DNA of 30,000 nt from Anaeromyces robustus (GCA_002104895.1 MCFG01000089.1:1-30000); one strand, 5' to 3'; positions 13,089 to 26,735 are shown, counted from the stretch's first letter. The notes: generated by a model from the letters alone, not told the origin. Numbers and translations are program-made.

Positions 13089-13990
13089 ATTAGATATTAT
13101 CAGTATATAATGAAATGAAGGATAATCGTCAAAAAAATGTAAATAAGATTATTACTTCATCTATTGTGTTTGGAATGGTATTATACTGGATTGTTGGTAT
13201 TTGTGGTTATTTAACATTTGGTGATAAAACTGAATCAAATATTATATCTATGTGTAAGTAGTTTATAATTTATATATATATTAATTATATAAAATAAAAA
13301 AAAAAAAAAAAAAAAAAAAAAGAAAAAATAGAAAATTTATGTATATATATATATGTTTTAAATAATTATTTGTTATATATTAATATTATATTTATTAATT
13401 AATTATTTATTATTATATATAAATATATACATATTTTTTTTTACATATATTTACACATATATGCTTATTTTAAAGATCCATCAACAAGTAATATTATTTT
13501 ATTTGGACAACTTTCAATGGTTATTATGGTTATTCTTAGTTATCCATTGCAAATGTTCCCATGTAGATTATCATTAGATAAAGTATTTTATAACTTAAAA
13601 AGAATTATTAATCGTAATAATGATGCACAAAGTCTTCTTAATCCAAATGCTACTTCTTTAATATCAGGTTCAACTAATGGTGGTGTCAGTCCTCATTCAC
13701 AACAGATATCAGATAAAAAATTCTTTTTTATGACATTATCTATTTTAATTTGTTCATATGTTTTAGCTTGTTCTGTTGAAACTTTAGGTATTGTATTATC
13801 TATTGTTGGTGCTACTGGTTCAACTATGATTTGTTATATTCTTCCTGGTTTACTTTATTATAAATTAGAAAAAGAAAATACACGTAATAATTCCAGAAAG
13901 CAAAGTAATACGATTTATGCTGCTTTATTTATGTTTATCATTGGTATTATACTTATGATTGTTTGTTTATTATCAATATTTTTACTATAA
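11423..13990 (+). CDS. amino acid permease of the AAAP family (SLC38/AVT-like), 6 exons, 488 aa
   Basis: Exons are 11423-11590, 11881-12120, 12302-12418, 12563-12829, 13094-13253 and 13476-13990. All introns are GT...AG, and the joined 1467 bp are in frame. After a 36-residue polar N-terminus comes the first helix with SNTLLGSGMLAMPAALASSG (about 45-64), the substrate-binding helix of this family. The block LPIFVFAFTCHQN (252-264) is the SLC38/AVT signature, and exon 6 carries SYPLQMFPCR and the last helices. About eleven membrane helices are expected, and length is typical. Relatives move neutral or cationic amino acids across vacuolar or plasma membranes using proton or sodium gradients; yeast Avt5-7 export from the vacuole. 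Substrate and membrane cannot be read from the sequence. A polar loop at about 200-235 separates two helix groups. The start is the first ATG before the conserved helix, preceded by CAAA. Confidence 0.9.
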
Positions 13991-14629
13991 TTAATGATTA
14001 AAAAAATAAAAAATAAAAAAAAAAAATAAAAAAAAAAAATTAAAAAAAAATAAAAAAAAAAATAAAAAAAAAAAAGAAAATGAAAAAATGAAAAAGTTTT
14101 AAAAATAAAATAATATAAAATAATATAATATATATATATTTATATATATTTGTTTATTAAACTCTATAAATAAAATATAAAAAAAAAAATTATAATAAAG
14201 AATATATATAATATAAATTTTTTTCCAAAGAATATTTAAACATTTATATAAATATATAATGTTAATAAAATAATAATAAATAGTTGTAATAAAAAAAAAA
14301 AGAAAAAAGAAAAAAAGAAAAAGAAAAAAGAAAAAAAAAATAGGAATAATTTCAATTTATTATAATAATTATCATAATAATTGTAAAAAAAAAAAAATAA
14401 TAATAATAATAATTATTATTATTATTATTAATTTCCATTATTTTATTTTACATATATATCTATAAGTAATTAAAGATAAACCTATCTATTAATTCATTCA
14501 TTCATTAATAATAAAAAAAATTTTTTTAATAAATAATCACTTTTTTTTAAAAATATATATATATATATAATCATTTATTTTTTATTTTTATTTTTATTTT
14601 TATTTTTATTTTTATTTTTATTTTTATTT

Positions 14630-14708
<79 letters not shown>

Positions 14709-14978
14709 TAATTATTATTATTATTATAATTATTATTTAAAAAAAAAAAATAGAAGGGTATAATTATCATTTTAATAAAAATGAATTTATTAGATAAATT
14801 TAATAATTGTAATTTACGTTTTAAAAAAACTAATAGATATTTATATACAATAATAAAATATTATGTTATATATAATATATATATATTATAATTTTTTTTT
14901 TTAATTATATATATTAAAGCTATTTTTCTTTATATATATTAATAAATTATTTTATAATATATAATATTTATTGATGAT
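13991..14978. other. convergent intergenic region
   Basis: The region lies between the stop codons of the transporter (plus) and the next gene (minus). It starts with a strongly A-rich stretch of AAAAAT-type repeats (13999-14100), the likely 3' UTR of the transporter. A TTTTTA array passes into a TTTA array at 14582-14708. A short reading frame at 14781 (starting MNLLDKFNNC) stops within about 20 codons and is not called. Confidence 0.65.
14582..14708. repeat. (TTTTTA)n then (TTTA)n array
   Basis: About nine 6-base units up to about 14634 are followed directly by about eighteen 4-base TTTA units. The clean switch between period 6 and period 4 suggests two slippage events in one precursor. 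Confidence 0.9.
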
Positions 14979-16932
<1,954 letters not shown>

Positions 16933-18062
16933 ATTGTATAAAAATAAAAATATTTTATATATTAATTACTAGTTTTTTTATTTTTTATTGTAGTTATTAT
17001 TGTTTTTATTAATATTTTTATTTGAACTAAGATATTCAATATTGCTAATATTTTATAAATTTATTTAATTATATTTGATTAGTAATATTCTATATAGGTT
17101 TAATACATAAAAATAATTACTAAATATAAAAAGAAAAAATTATATTTTTAAATTCATTTTATAATTATGTATGTAATTAAATTTGGAGACAATTTACTTT
17201 TTTGTAAATTATTTTTTTAAATATATTATAAATTAAAATTTTATAATATATAAATAAAATATATATAAATAAAATATATTTATTTTATTTAATATTTTTT
17301 TTTTTTTACCAATAATTATATATATTATTACTTTATAAATTACAATGTATTATTCTATTATTTATCTATTATTCATTGTAATGTTTCTTTTATAATTGTT
17401 ATTTTTTTTTTTAATTTCATTTTATTTTTTATCTTGAAATAACTAATATATATGAAAAACGAAGAAAAAAAAAGAAATTAATAATTAATAATTTATATAT
17501 TGAAAAAAAAAAAAAAGAAAACAAGAAAAAAAAATATATATAAATTATCTATTCAATATCTTTTTTTAATATATAAAATAAAGATTTCCTTAGATAAATT
17601 AAATATATATATAAAAAAAGATTTAAAATGAAAAATGTTTTTCTTTTTTTTTTTTTATTACAAAAATTTTAAAAATAATTAAAAAGATATAATCACAAAA
17701 AACAAAATATATATTATATACATTATATTATATTATAATATATATTACATATATAAAACAATTTATTATATAGTCTTTGATATTATATTTATATAATGTT
17801 TTTATTATTTTTTTTATTTTGTATTTATTAATTTTTTTTTTTTAAAACTTTTTTATATATTTTATACTAATATAATATACATAAAAAATAATAAAGTGAA
17901 TATAATGAGAAATATTTAATGTTGATAAAAAAAAATAAAACTAAAATGCTTTATATATATATATAAATTATAAATTATTATCAATATTTATATTAATTTT
18001 ATGTAATATGTAATATCTACATTTTTAATTTTTTTTATATTATAAAACATTAATAATTTTTA

Positions 18063-18106
<44 letters not shown>

Positions 18107-18579
18107 TTATATATATATTTCTAATTTGATTAAATGACTAAATGTTTTACTAATTAAAAAAAAAAAATATTAAATTATTAAATAAAAAAATAATTTTTTA
18201 TCCATTATTGATAAATTTTTTTACTTTTTACTTTTTTTTTTCTCTTTTCTTTGCTTCTATAAATATATTATATTTTGATTTGTTTTATGTATATATTTAT
18301 ATCTATTTATTAAAATATACATATTTCATTTTCTGTTTTTCTTTTTCTTTTTTGTATTTTATTTAAAAATTTAATATTTTTTTTTATTTTATTTTTTTTT
18401 ACTTAAAAAGAATTTTTAATTGATTCTAATTTTTTAATTTTTATTATTTGTTTGTATTTATTTACTTATTTTTTATTTTTTATTTTTATTTTTTTTTTTT
18501 TCTAATTATTTTTATTTTTATTTTGAAAAAAAAAAAAAAAAAAAAATTATTATTAATTTTTTTTTTTTCATATATATTT
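16933..18579. other. intergenic region between two minus-strand genes
   Basis: It should hold the promoter of the gene at 14979-16932 and the 3' UTR of the coiled-coil gene. I find no coding sequence. The plus strand is T-rich near 17280-17440 and again at 18060-18545, and has a 39-base poly-T at 18065-18103. Confidence 0.65.
18065..18103. repeat. poly-T tract, 39 bases
   Basis: An uninterrupted run of 39 T, about 480 bases past the stop of the minus-strand coiled-coil gene, hence poly-A on its sense strand. Confidence 0.95.
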
Positions 18580-19763
18580 TTAATCTAAATTGATTTCAGT
18601 TAAGATATTTTGCGATTGAGTAATTGAATTATAAGTAAGATCTTCATCTCTACTTTCCGTTAATGATTCTTTATTTAATTTTTCATTATACTCATAAATA
18701 TTTTTATTTCCTGATTTTCTTTTTGGTGTTTCAGAAAAACTAATTTCATCTATTAAATCATTTAAATCAGTATCATCAATAAATGAATTATTTTTACTAC
18801 TAATATAACTTGTTTCTGAAATTTTACTAAGATCTTTAATTTCGATAGGTTCTGGTTTATTTTTTCTATCTATGGTATTATTATTATTATTATTATTATG
18901 ATCGTTGTTATTTTTACTACTATTACTATTACTATTACTATTATCATTAGTATTAGTATTAGTATTACTAGAATTTGTATTATTATTATTATTATTATTA
19001 TTATTGTTATTATTATTCATTTCATTGGAAGTAGGATAAAGTGAAAAGGAATATTCAGAACTTGATCTTGGGGTAGTAGGAGAAAACATACTTTGATAAT
19101 ATTTTGATTCAAAAGATGCTTTAGGATTTCTTTTTGATATATTATCATATATTTTAATTTTTTCATTTAAAAATATATTTTCTTTTTTAAGTCTTTCATT
19201 TTCATTTACTATATTCTCTGATTCATTCTAAAATTCATATTAATATTAAAATAACGAATAAATATAATAAATATAATAAATATAATAAATATAATGAAAA
19301 TAATAAAGATAATGAAAATAATAAATATAATGAATATAATATATATAATTTAATTAAATATATATAATTAAATATTAATTAATTAGTTTATTAATTAATG
19401 ATTATAATTCATTCATTTATTTATTTTTTTTTTAAAATAAAATATGTTTTATATATATATATAAATATTTTTACCTTTAATGAATTATATTTTTTCTCTA
19501 TTTCATCATATTCTTCATTTTTTGTTTCAAATCGTTCCTTTAAATGTATTAATTGGGTTTTTAAATCTATTGATTCAGAATTCTTTTATATTTTAATAAT
19601 CAATAAAAAAAAAAAAAATAAAAAATAAAAAATTATTATTCAGTTTAAATAAATGAAAAATATTTAAATAAATGAAAATATTAGAATAAATTAACAATAA
19701 AAAATGAATAATTTATTTTATCCTTTTTTCTTTTTTTTTTTTTTTTTTTTAATTCTTTATTTT

Positions 19764-19794
<31 letters not shown>

Positions 19795-20010
19795 TTATTT
19801 ATTTTTACCTTTATTTTTAATTTATCCTCCATTTCCGTTACTCTTTTTTCTAAAGTCCAATTTGCAGAAGTAGTAAATGTTAATGTATCTTTTTCTTCTG
19901 CTAATAAATCAGATTGACGAGTTAATTCATTTTGTAGTACATCAATGGCATCTTCTAATTCTTTTATCTGTAATTATTATTATTATATTTTTATATTATT
20001 TATTAATTAT

Positions 20011-20041
<31 letters not shown>

Positions 20042-21442
20042 TAAATTTTTAAATGTTTTTAAAATAATTATAACATTATAAATATAAATATTTATTCTAT
20101 TTTCTATTATATGTAATATTTCTAACCTTATCATTAAATTCTTTTGTTTCTTTTTCATTTGCTTTTTTAATATGTTCTAATTCTTGTAAATGTTGTACAT
20201 TTGCCTATAATTTATATAATAATAATAATAATAATAATAAAAACATTGTAAAATAATATATTATATATATTAGAAAATTTTTTAATAGTGTATAAATATA
20301 TATATGTCTATCAAAATTTCAAACTGTTTTTTTTTTTTTATAAAAAAAAAAAAAAATAAAGATTATATTATTACATTTTCTTGTCTTATAGTGAAATGTT
20401 CTTCTAACCATGCTACTCTTGATACATATTCCTTTATTTGATCTTTTTAGTTTGAAATTTATATATATTATAAAAATAATAAAAGGAAAACAATATATAT
20501 AAATATATAAATACGTAAAAATAAAAATAAAAATAAATATAAAAAATAAAAAATAAAAAATAAAAGTTAAAAAATTAATATTAAGATTTAAAATTTTAAT
20601 AATATTTTATTTGTTTCAAAATATTATAACTTTTCTTTCGATAATTATTTATATTTATTTAAAAATATTACTTTTTAAAAATTTATTTTCTTCTCTTAAA
20701 TCAATCATTTTCTGTTGATAAATTTTTAATGACTCATCAGTATTATCTAATATAATAATTTCTGGATCTTTATTTTCTTCTGATTCATCTTCCTTTTTAT
20801 TATCATCCTAAATAAAATAATATAAAAATATAATAAAATAATAAAATAAGTAAATAAATAAATAAATATAAATAACAAATAATATATTGATAATAATTCA
20901 AAGATAATAAATATATTAAATATATATAAATATACAAAGATAATTTATATATGATATAAATTATTATTATAGTAATTACATCATTTTTTTGGGGTATGCT
21001 AAAAGGTATAAGTTTAAATAATGAATTTATAGGTTTTTCTATACTTAATTCTGGTAGTGGTAAAATTGAATTAAAAGAAATTTTTCTTTCAGGAGGTGAA
21101 TCTTGTTTTTTATTTTCATTTTTATTTTCAGTTTTATTTTCAGTTTTATTTTCAGTTGTTTCTTTTTCAACTTTTTTATTTATATTATCTTTTTCTTCAT
21201 TATTTTTATCAACTTTCTTATTTTCTATTACTTTAAAATTTAATAGTAATAATAATTATAATAATAATTTGTATTTTAATATATAAAATTTAAAAAATTA
21301 TACTTTTATATTTATTATCATTATATTTAAAAAAAAGAAAAAATTTACTTGAATTATGAATTTCAGAATTTTTATTTTCTTTATCATTACTATTATCGTT
21401 GCTCATTAAAATTCCTTTTTTCAATATTTCCAATGCGTTCAT
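18580..21442 (-). CDS. uncharacterised coiled-coil protein, 8 exons, 513 aa
   Basis: Exons are 21442-21349, 21230-20980, 20807-20672, 20442-20375, 20204-20127, 19967-19809, 19582-19475 and 19227-18580; the 1542 bp join in one frame. Residues 1-115 are Lys/Glu/Asn-rich with TENK repeats and then a Pro-containing segment with SPPERKISFNSILPLPEL. From about 145 to 335 the chain is an almost continuous heptad coiled coil, including YVSRVAWLEEHFTIRQEN (166-183), IKELEDAIDVLQNELTRQ and NENERLKKENIFLNEKI. After M345 comes a Ser/Thr-Pro and Asn-rich tail (FSPTTPRSSSEYSFSLYP, poly-Asn about 369-381) with clustered acidic Ser/Thr sites near the end. No catalytic domain or membrane segment is seen. A scaffold, motor-adaptor or centrosomal role is possible but unproven. 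The small, mostly phase-0 exons fall at regular points along the coiled coil. Confidence 0.8.
19253..19340. repeat. AATAAATAT-type 9-base array in an intron
   Basis: About nine units of AATAAATAT and variants (GATAATGAA, AATAATGAA) lie in the intron at 19228-19474 of the coiled-coil gene. Confidence 0.75.
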
Positions 21443-22069
21443 TATATATATATATTTGTTTAATATTTAATTAATATGCGTATGAATATTTCTTTTTTTT
21501 AACAAGCCTCTTTCCTTTTATAGAAACTTTATTATAACTTAAAGTACATATTTATTTTTAAATTATCTCAAATTATTTTTAATTTTAATTATTTATTATT
21601 TAAAATATTTCTCAAAATTCTTTCTTTCTTTCTTTCTTTTTTTTTTACTTTTTATTTCTTTTCTAATAGTAATTAAATTTTAAATTTCTTTTTATTTATA
21701 ATATCAATAATAGTTTTATTATTTTAATTTTTTTAAATAAAAATAAAAAAAAAAATTTTTTTTTTAAAATATAAAATTTTTTAATTATATAATTTATAAT
21801 TAAATAAATAAATAAACTATTTTAAATAAATCGTATGTTTAAAAATTAATATTTAATATTAAATAAATAAATAAATAATAATATATCTTTTAAATAAATA
21901 ACAATAATTAATCTTTTTAAAATATTAATAATTATCTTATAAAAAACATAATTTTAAATAATAATTAATGCACTATCATATTACGTATTGAATATATTAA
22001 ATAACATAAATAACAATAATATTTACATATATTAAATTATATATATTTAAATTAAAATCAATTTTTATA

Positions 22070-22095
22070 TAATATTGTAATATATTACAATATAT
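22070..22095. repeat. perfect 26-bp palindrome
   Basis: The half-site TAATATTGTAATA is followed directly by its reverse complement, with G at 22077 matched by C at 22088. It could extrude as a cruciform or bind a dimeric factor; no evidence favours either. Confidence 0.85.
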
Positions 22096-22193
22096 TAATA
22101 TAATACAATATCTTTTTTAATAATAATTAAAATTTAAAGTTTTAAAAAGATTTTAAAATTATTAAAAAAAATTTCTTTTATTCATTCTTGAAT

Positions 22194-22194
<1 letters not shown>

Positions 22195-22230
<36 letters not shown>
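22195..22230. repeat. poly-A tract, 36 bases
   Basis: An uninterrupted run of 36 A about 750 bases upstream of the start of the minus-strand coiled-coil gene. Confidence 0.95.
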
Positions 22231-22231
<1 letters not shown>

Positions 22232-22488
22232 ATTCAAAATTCAATAAAAAAAAAAAAGATTTATAATACGTATAAATTTTTTTTATTATAACAAGTTGTT
22301 ATTAAGTTAATGATATTGATATTAATAGTTATTTAGTTAATAATTTAAAGAGTATAATAAAATAAAAATTTACGTATTACTCTAATTAAAATGTTTAAAA
22401 ATGTTACATTAAATTAAATTATATATTATTATGTGTATAAATAAATAAAAAAAAGGAGTTATTTGTATAATAATTTTTGGTATCACTC

Positions 22489-22529
22489 ATAATCTCATAA
22501 TATATATAAAAAAAGTCAACTGAGATTAT
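22489..22529. repeat. 9-bp inverted repeat
   Basis: ATAATCTCA (22489-22497) pairs with TGAGATTAT (22521-22529) across a 23-base loop, inside one of the more complex intergenic patches. Confidence 0.5.
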
Positions 22530-22599
22530 ACATTTTTAAGGATTTAAGTATTGTTTTATATGTATTATAATGGTTATAACGGAAAATTATAAAAAAAAT

Positions 22600-22710
22600 A
22601 ACGAATTAAAATAAAAAAAATGAATTAAAATCAAAAATAATTCTTAAAAAAAGGAACGAATTAAAATAAAAAAAAAAAGAATTTATAATCAAAAATAGTT
22701 TTAAAAATAA
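22600..22710. repeat. imperfect 55-bp tandem duplication
   Basis: AACGAATTAAAATAAAAAAA begins at 22600 and again at 22655. Both copies continue with GAATT(A/T) then ATCAAAAATA before diverging. Non-coding. Confidence 0.6.
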
Positions 22711-23296
22711 GAGATATTTGTTATTTTTTTTTAAAAAAAATAATAGATATTACAGCCGTCATATTGATAAAATAGTTAATAATAATGTATTGAAATATTT
22801 TATTAATTTTTTTATTAAAAAAAATAAATAATAAAAATAAAAAACAAAAAAAGTATTAATAATTATTATAAATAAAAAATATTATAAATTTACATTTAAC
22901 CAAATATTTTTTTTTTTTTAAGGGATAGAATTTATTACATATACAAATTAAGTTTTTTAATTGTCACACCAAATCAATAAAACATTTTTTTTTTAAAAAA
23001 AAAGTACATGATTTTATTAATATATTAAATGATATTAAAACATCAAATTTTTAATTTAAATATATATTTTTATTTTTAACGGTATATAATAAAACCAATT
23101 TTTTTTTTTTTTTTACATTACATTAATAAAAAGGTAATTTTTTATTATTATAATTATTTATCTTATTTTTTTTTTTAAAGATTTTTTTAGAATAGTTATT
23201 ATAATATTGATATTTAATTTTCTTTTTCTCTTTGATAAAAATTATATATATTCATTATTTTTTGTTTCTGTTATTAATTATTTTTAACTTTTTATA

Positions 23297-23328
23297 TATA
23301 TTACAATTAAATTATTAATTGTAATATA
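23297..23328. repeat. perfect 14-bp-stem hairpin
   Basis: TATATTACAATTAA (23297-23310), a four-base loop ATTA, then the exact reverse complement TTAATTGTAATATA (23315-23328). It shares the core ATATTACAAT with the palindrome at 22070-22095. Confidence 0.85.
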
Positions 23329-24666
23329 CAAAATAAAGAAAATATTTAATAATTAAAAATATCATATGAAAAAACAAAATTATTATTACATTACATCATT
23401 AATTTATTTGTTTTATGTTTATAATGTATGTTAGTTATAATCTTCAATTTATTCCATTCCATATATCATAATTAAAGACACTTTTTTTTTTATTATAGTT
23501 AACATTTACAATTTAATAAAAAATATTTATTATTAATATATTTTAATAATAAATTATTTTTATAATAATTATTAATTATTTCTTATATATATATAAAATA
23601 AAAATTGATATTCAATATAATAAACTATATAATATATATTAAATATATATGAAACTTTATTCTATATATTATAAATAATTATACTTTTTTTATTTATTAT
23701 CCTCATGAATAAAACGTGACTTCTTCAATTATTCTATTTTATATTTATAGAATTTTGGAGTAAATTCTTGGAAAAAAAAAAAAATATCATGATACATTAT
23801 GAATAAGAAAAAAACAACTGCGTTGAAAAAAATATTTTTTATATTATTATTATTATTAATTATTATTAATTATTATTATTATAAAAATATTTTTATATAA
23901 TATTTTATTTTATTGTTAATATTTAATATTTTTTGTTGTTAAATATTTCCTCATTTAAAAGTTCTTTTTTTTTCTTCAATATTTTTAAATAAATGATATT
24001 TATTTTATAAAAAAAAAAGATATTTTTTTAATATGATAACACCATAATTATATAAATATATTAAATATTTTTAAATTTGATTTTTAAAGAGTTTAATCTT
24101 TTTTGTTTTTTTTTTATTAATTTTAAATATTTACAATAATATGTATTATAATTTTCTATTTTTTTTAATAATATTTTTTAAATATGAATAAATAAAATTA
24201 TAAAAATTATTTATTATTATTATTATTTTTAATATTAATAATAATTATAAAAAATTATTATATTTATTATTAATATGCTAAAAAAGAAAACTTATTTTAT
24301 AATTATTATAATATAATAATTTTTATCATGAATATTATAATAAAAATAAAATAAAGAAAATAATATAATATATTTAAATAATATTATTTTAACATAATAA
24401 TATTTTTATTTTATTAATATAAAATATATACTTCAATATTTAAAATAATTAAATATATATTTGTTTTATTATATATATATTTTAGATAATTAGATTATTT
24501 TATATTATGATATGTTGTTTAAGACAATTACTATTAATTATTATTATAATAAAAATATCCTTTTTTTTTCATTAATTGTTTAAAAAAGATTGATTTTGAA
24601 GTTTGTTTTTTTTTGTTGTTGATTATCAATTTTATTCATTTTTATTATTTATTTTAATGATAAAAT

Positions 24667-24960
24667 TTAAATAGTTGGAATATATTTGGCGAATTTTTTG
24701 TTACAATGCTTACATTTAATTTCTTTCTTTACATAACGGAAGAACATTGGAATACCAACAAACATAAGGGTTAAACTTAATTTATCATATTCATGAACAA
24801 ATTCATGACCAGTATGATTTGGACTTTTTTCACAAATTTCAGTTCTTACTTCTTCTGAAAGAAGTTTTCTTTCCATTTCTTTATTTAAAGTACCTTTAAG
24901 TTTGTTAGGATCATCTTGATTTTTAATATCAGTTTGTGGTTGACTTGGATATCCAGACAT
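24667..24960 (-). CDS. 97-aa protein with split Cys/His motif around a hydrophobic segment
   Basis: A single-exon gene, TAA at the left end and ATG at 24960 preceded by AATAAAA. Its composition is far more complex than the flanks. Residues 1-30 are polar. Residues 41-58 carry EICEKSPNHTGHEFVHEY (C43, H49, H52, H56). A hydrophobic stretch LSLTLMFVGIPMFF (61-74) follows, then KCKHCNKKF (C83, C86). A Cys/His half-site, a short membrane-dipping helix and a second CxxC half-site is the layout of LITAF-like and brain-protein-I3-like monotopic membrane proteins, which fold both halves onto one zinc ion. Here the first half would be Cys/His rather than CxxC, so the link is by layout only. Such proteins sit on endosomal or other cytoplasmic membranes. 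No signal peptide or obvious introns. Confidence 0.8.
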   Translation of the reverse strand: MSGYPSQPQTDIKNQDDPNKLKGTLNKEMERKLLSEEVRTEICEKSPNHTGHEFVHEYDKLSLTLMFVGIPMFFRYVKKEIKCKHCNKKFAKYIPTI

Positions 24961-25225
24961 TTTTATTATATATATATGTTATTTAAAAATGATTATATAA
25001 GTATTGTAATAAAATATTATACTTTTATTTTATTTTTTAATATATATTTCCAATTAAATTTCTTTTTTTTTTTTAAATTAAAGTATTATAATAAAATACA
25101 ATTAATTTTATATAATGTAAAAGTGTTAATAATTTTTTTTTTTTTTTTGAAGAATTTTGAAAGTATTTATATATTTTTTTTAAATAATTATTCATTCAAT
25201 ACATAAAAAACTTTTAATATATAAA

Positions 25226-25262
25226 AACCAATATATTTTAAGTATATTATAATATATTGGTT
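25226..25262. repeat. perfect 12-bp-stem hairpin upstream of the 97-aa gene
   Basis: AACCAATATATT (25226-25237), a 13-base loop, then AATATATTGGTT (25251-25262). The CC/GG pairs make it stand out in this composition. It lies about 266 bases upstream of the ATG at 24960. It also contains CCAAT in inverted orientation on both arms. Confidence 0.8.
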
Positions 25263-25504
25263 AAATATATTAACAAATTAAAAAATATTTAATATAATGG
25301 CTGTACAAAGAATGTAACTATATAATATATAATATATAAATTATATTAATAATTATTTTTGACAATTTATTTATTTTATTGTTTTAATAATAATATTATT
25401 TATTTATTTTTTATTTATTTATTTATTTATTTAGAATAATAATAATTATAATATTAGTAATTCATATAAAATATAATACTAACTAATTACTAATATAAAT
25501 ATTA

Positions 25505-25603
<99 letters not shown>

Positions 25604-25604
25604 A
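25505..25604. repeat. (TAAA)n array, about 25 copies
   Basis: A nearly perfect 100-base TAAA tetranucleotide run in intergenic DNA. Confidence 0.95.
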
Positions 25605-26070
25605 AAATAAGTAAAAAAAAAAGAAGTGTCTTTATAATAATAATATTTAACTAATAATATAGAAATTATCTAATTTTCTATTATGTAAACACAAACAAAT
25701 ATATTAATAATAATTATCAACACAATTCATCTAATTTAACACTTTTTTTTTTTTGACTTTTTTAAACTTTTATATATAATTATTAAAATAAAATTTATAA
25801 AAAATAAATGATACATATATATAAAAAATTACATTAAAAAAAAAAAATTATTTTAAATAAAAGAAAAAAAAAATTTTTTTTTTTTTGTATTTTCTTTTTC
25901 TTTTTTTTAAAATAACTTTTTTTCTTTTTATATATATAAAAATGTTATTATAATAATATATAAAATAAATTATTATAATTATTATAAAATATATTAAATT
26001 GTAGATATCTATTAATATCTTTTCTCTATTTTTTATAATAAAAAAAATTTCTGAAAAAAAATATTTTTAG

Positions 26071-26101
<31 letters not shown>

Positions 26102-26513
26102 GAATAGAAAAATAAAAGATATTTTGTTATTATTAGATTGAAATGAATTTTTTTTTTTTATATCTTTTTCTTTCTTTTCTTTTCATTTTTTTTTCTCTAA
26201 AATTTATATATTTATATTATATTATTCTAATTTATAATTTATTAATTAATAATTTAATTTTTTTTTTTTTTTTAAAAAAATTCTGGATAGTTTTTTCATA
26301 TATTATTATGCTTTGTTCTATAATTATTTATAGTTATATTATTATTATTATTTTCTTTTTATTTATTTCTATTAATTATTGAATTATTAATTATTTAAAT
26401 ATTTTTTTTAAATTTTTTTTTTAATTCTTGATTTATTTATTTATTTATTTTTGATCTTTCTTTCTTTTTTTCTTTTTAAGTTTTTAGTTTTATTTTCAAT
26501 TATATTTTCTCCT

Positions 26514-26544
<31 letters not shown>

Positions 26545-26735
26545 CATCGAAGAAAAAAAAAAAAAAAGTATTTATTTATTTATTGATTGATTGATTATTA
26601 TTTATATATATATATTTTCATTTACTGATCTAATTACTTTAATTAATTTATATATATATATTATAAAAAAAAATTTTTTTTTTGTTCAATTTTAATATTT
26701 TTTTTTTTTCCTTTTTTTTTTTTTTTTCAATTAAT

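Larger units (their letters stand above)
21443..24666. other. 3.2-kb intergenic region with palindromes and no gene
   Basis: The left end is the promoter/5' UTR side of the coiled-coil gene, with a TTTC repeat on the plus strand at about 21619-21640. The right end is the 3' side of the 97-aa gene. Slightly more complex islands at 22460-22560, 22735-22790, 23400-23480 and 23690-23825 show no open frame and no tRNA-like structure. The region holds a 26-bp palindrome, a 14-bp-stem hairpin, a 36-base poly-A tract and a 55-bp duplication. Confidence 0.6.
24961..26735. other. intergenic region between two minus-strand genes
   Basis: It holds the promoter side of the 97-aa gene and the 3' side of the SH3 gene. 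I see no gene. Contents: a 12-bp-stem hairpin at 25226-25262, a long (TAAA)n at 25505-25604, poly-A near 26078-26101 and poly-T tracts near 26518-26544 and 26697-26728. The open frames at 24916-25206 and 26143-26382 are Phe/Tyr/Ile-rich repeat artefacts. Confidence 0.65.

Noticed and set aside
19398-19628. 76-codon plus-strand frame
   Set aside because: It overlaps exon 7 of the coiled-coil gene and its introns in antisense, and is low complexity.
20996-21286. 96-codon plus-strand frame
   Set aside because: It is antisense to exon 2 of the coiled-coil gene, which is supported by frame-keeping splice sites.
26143-26382. 79-codon Phe/Ile/Tyr-rich plus frame
   Set aside because: It is poly-T and ATT repeat translation in intergenic DNA.
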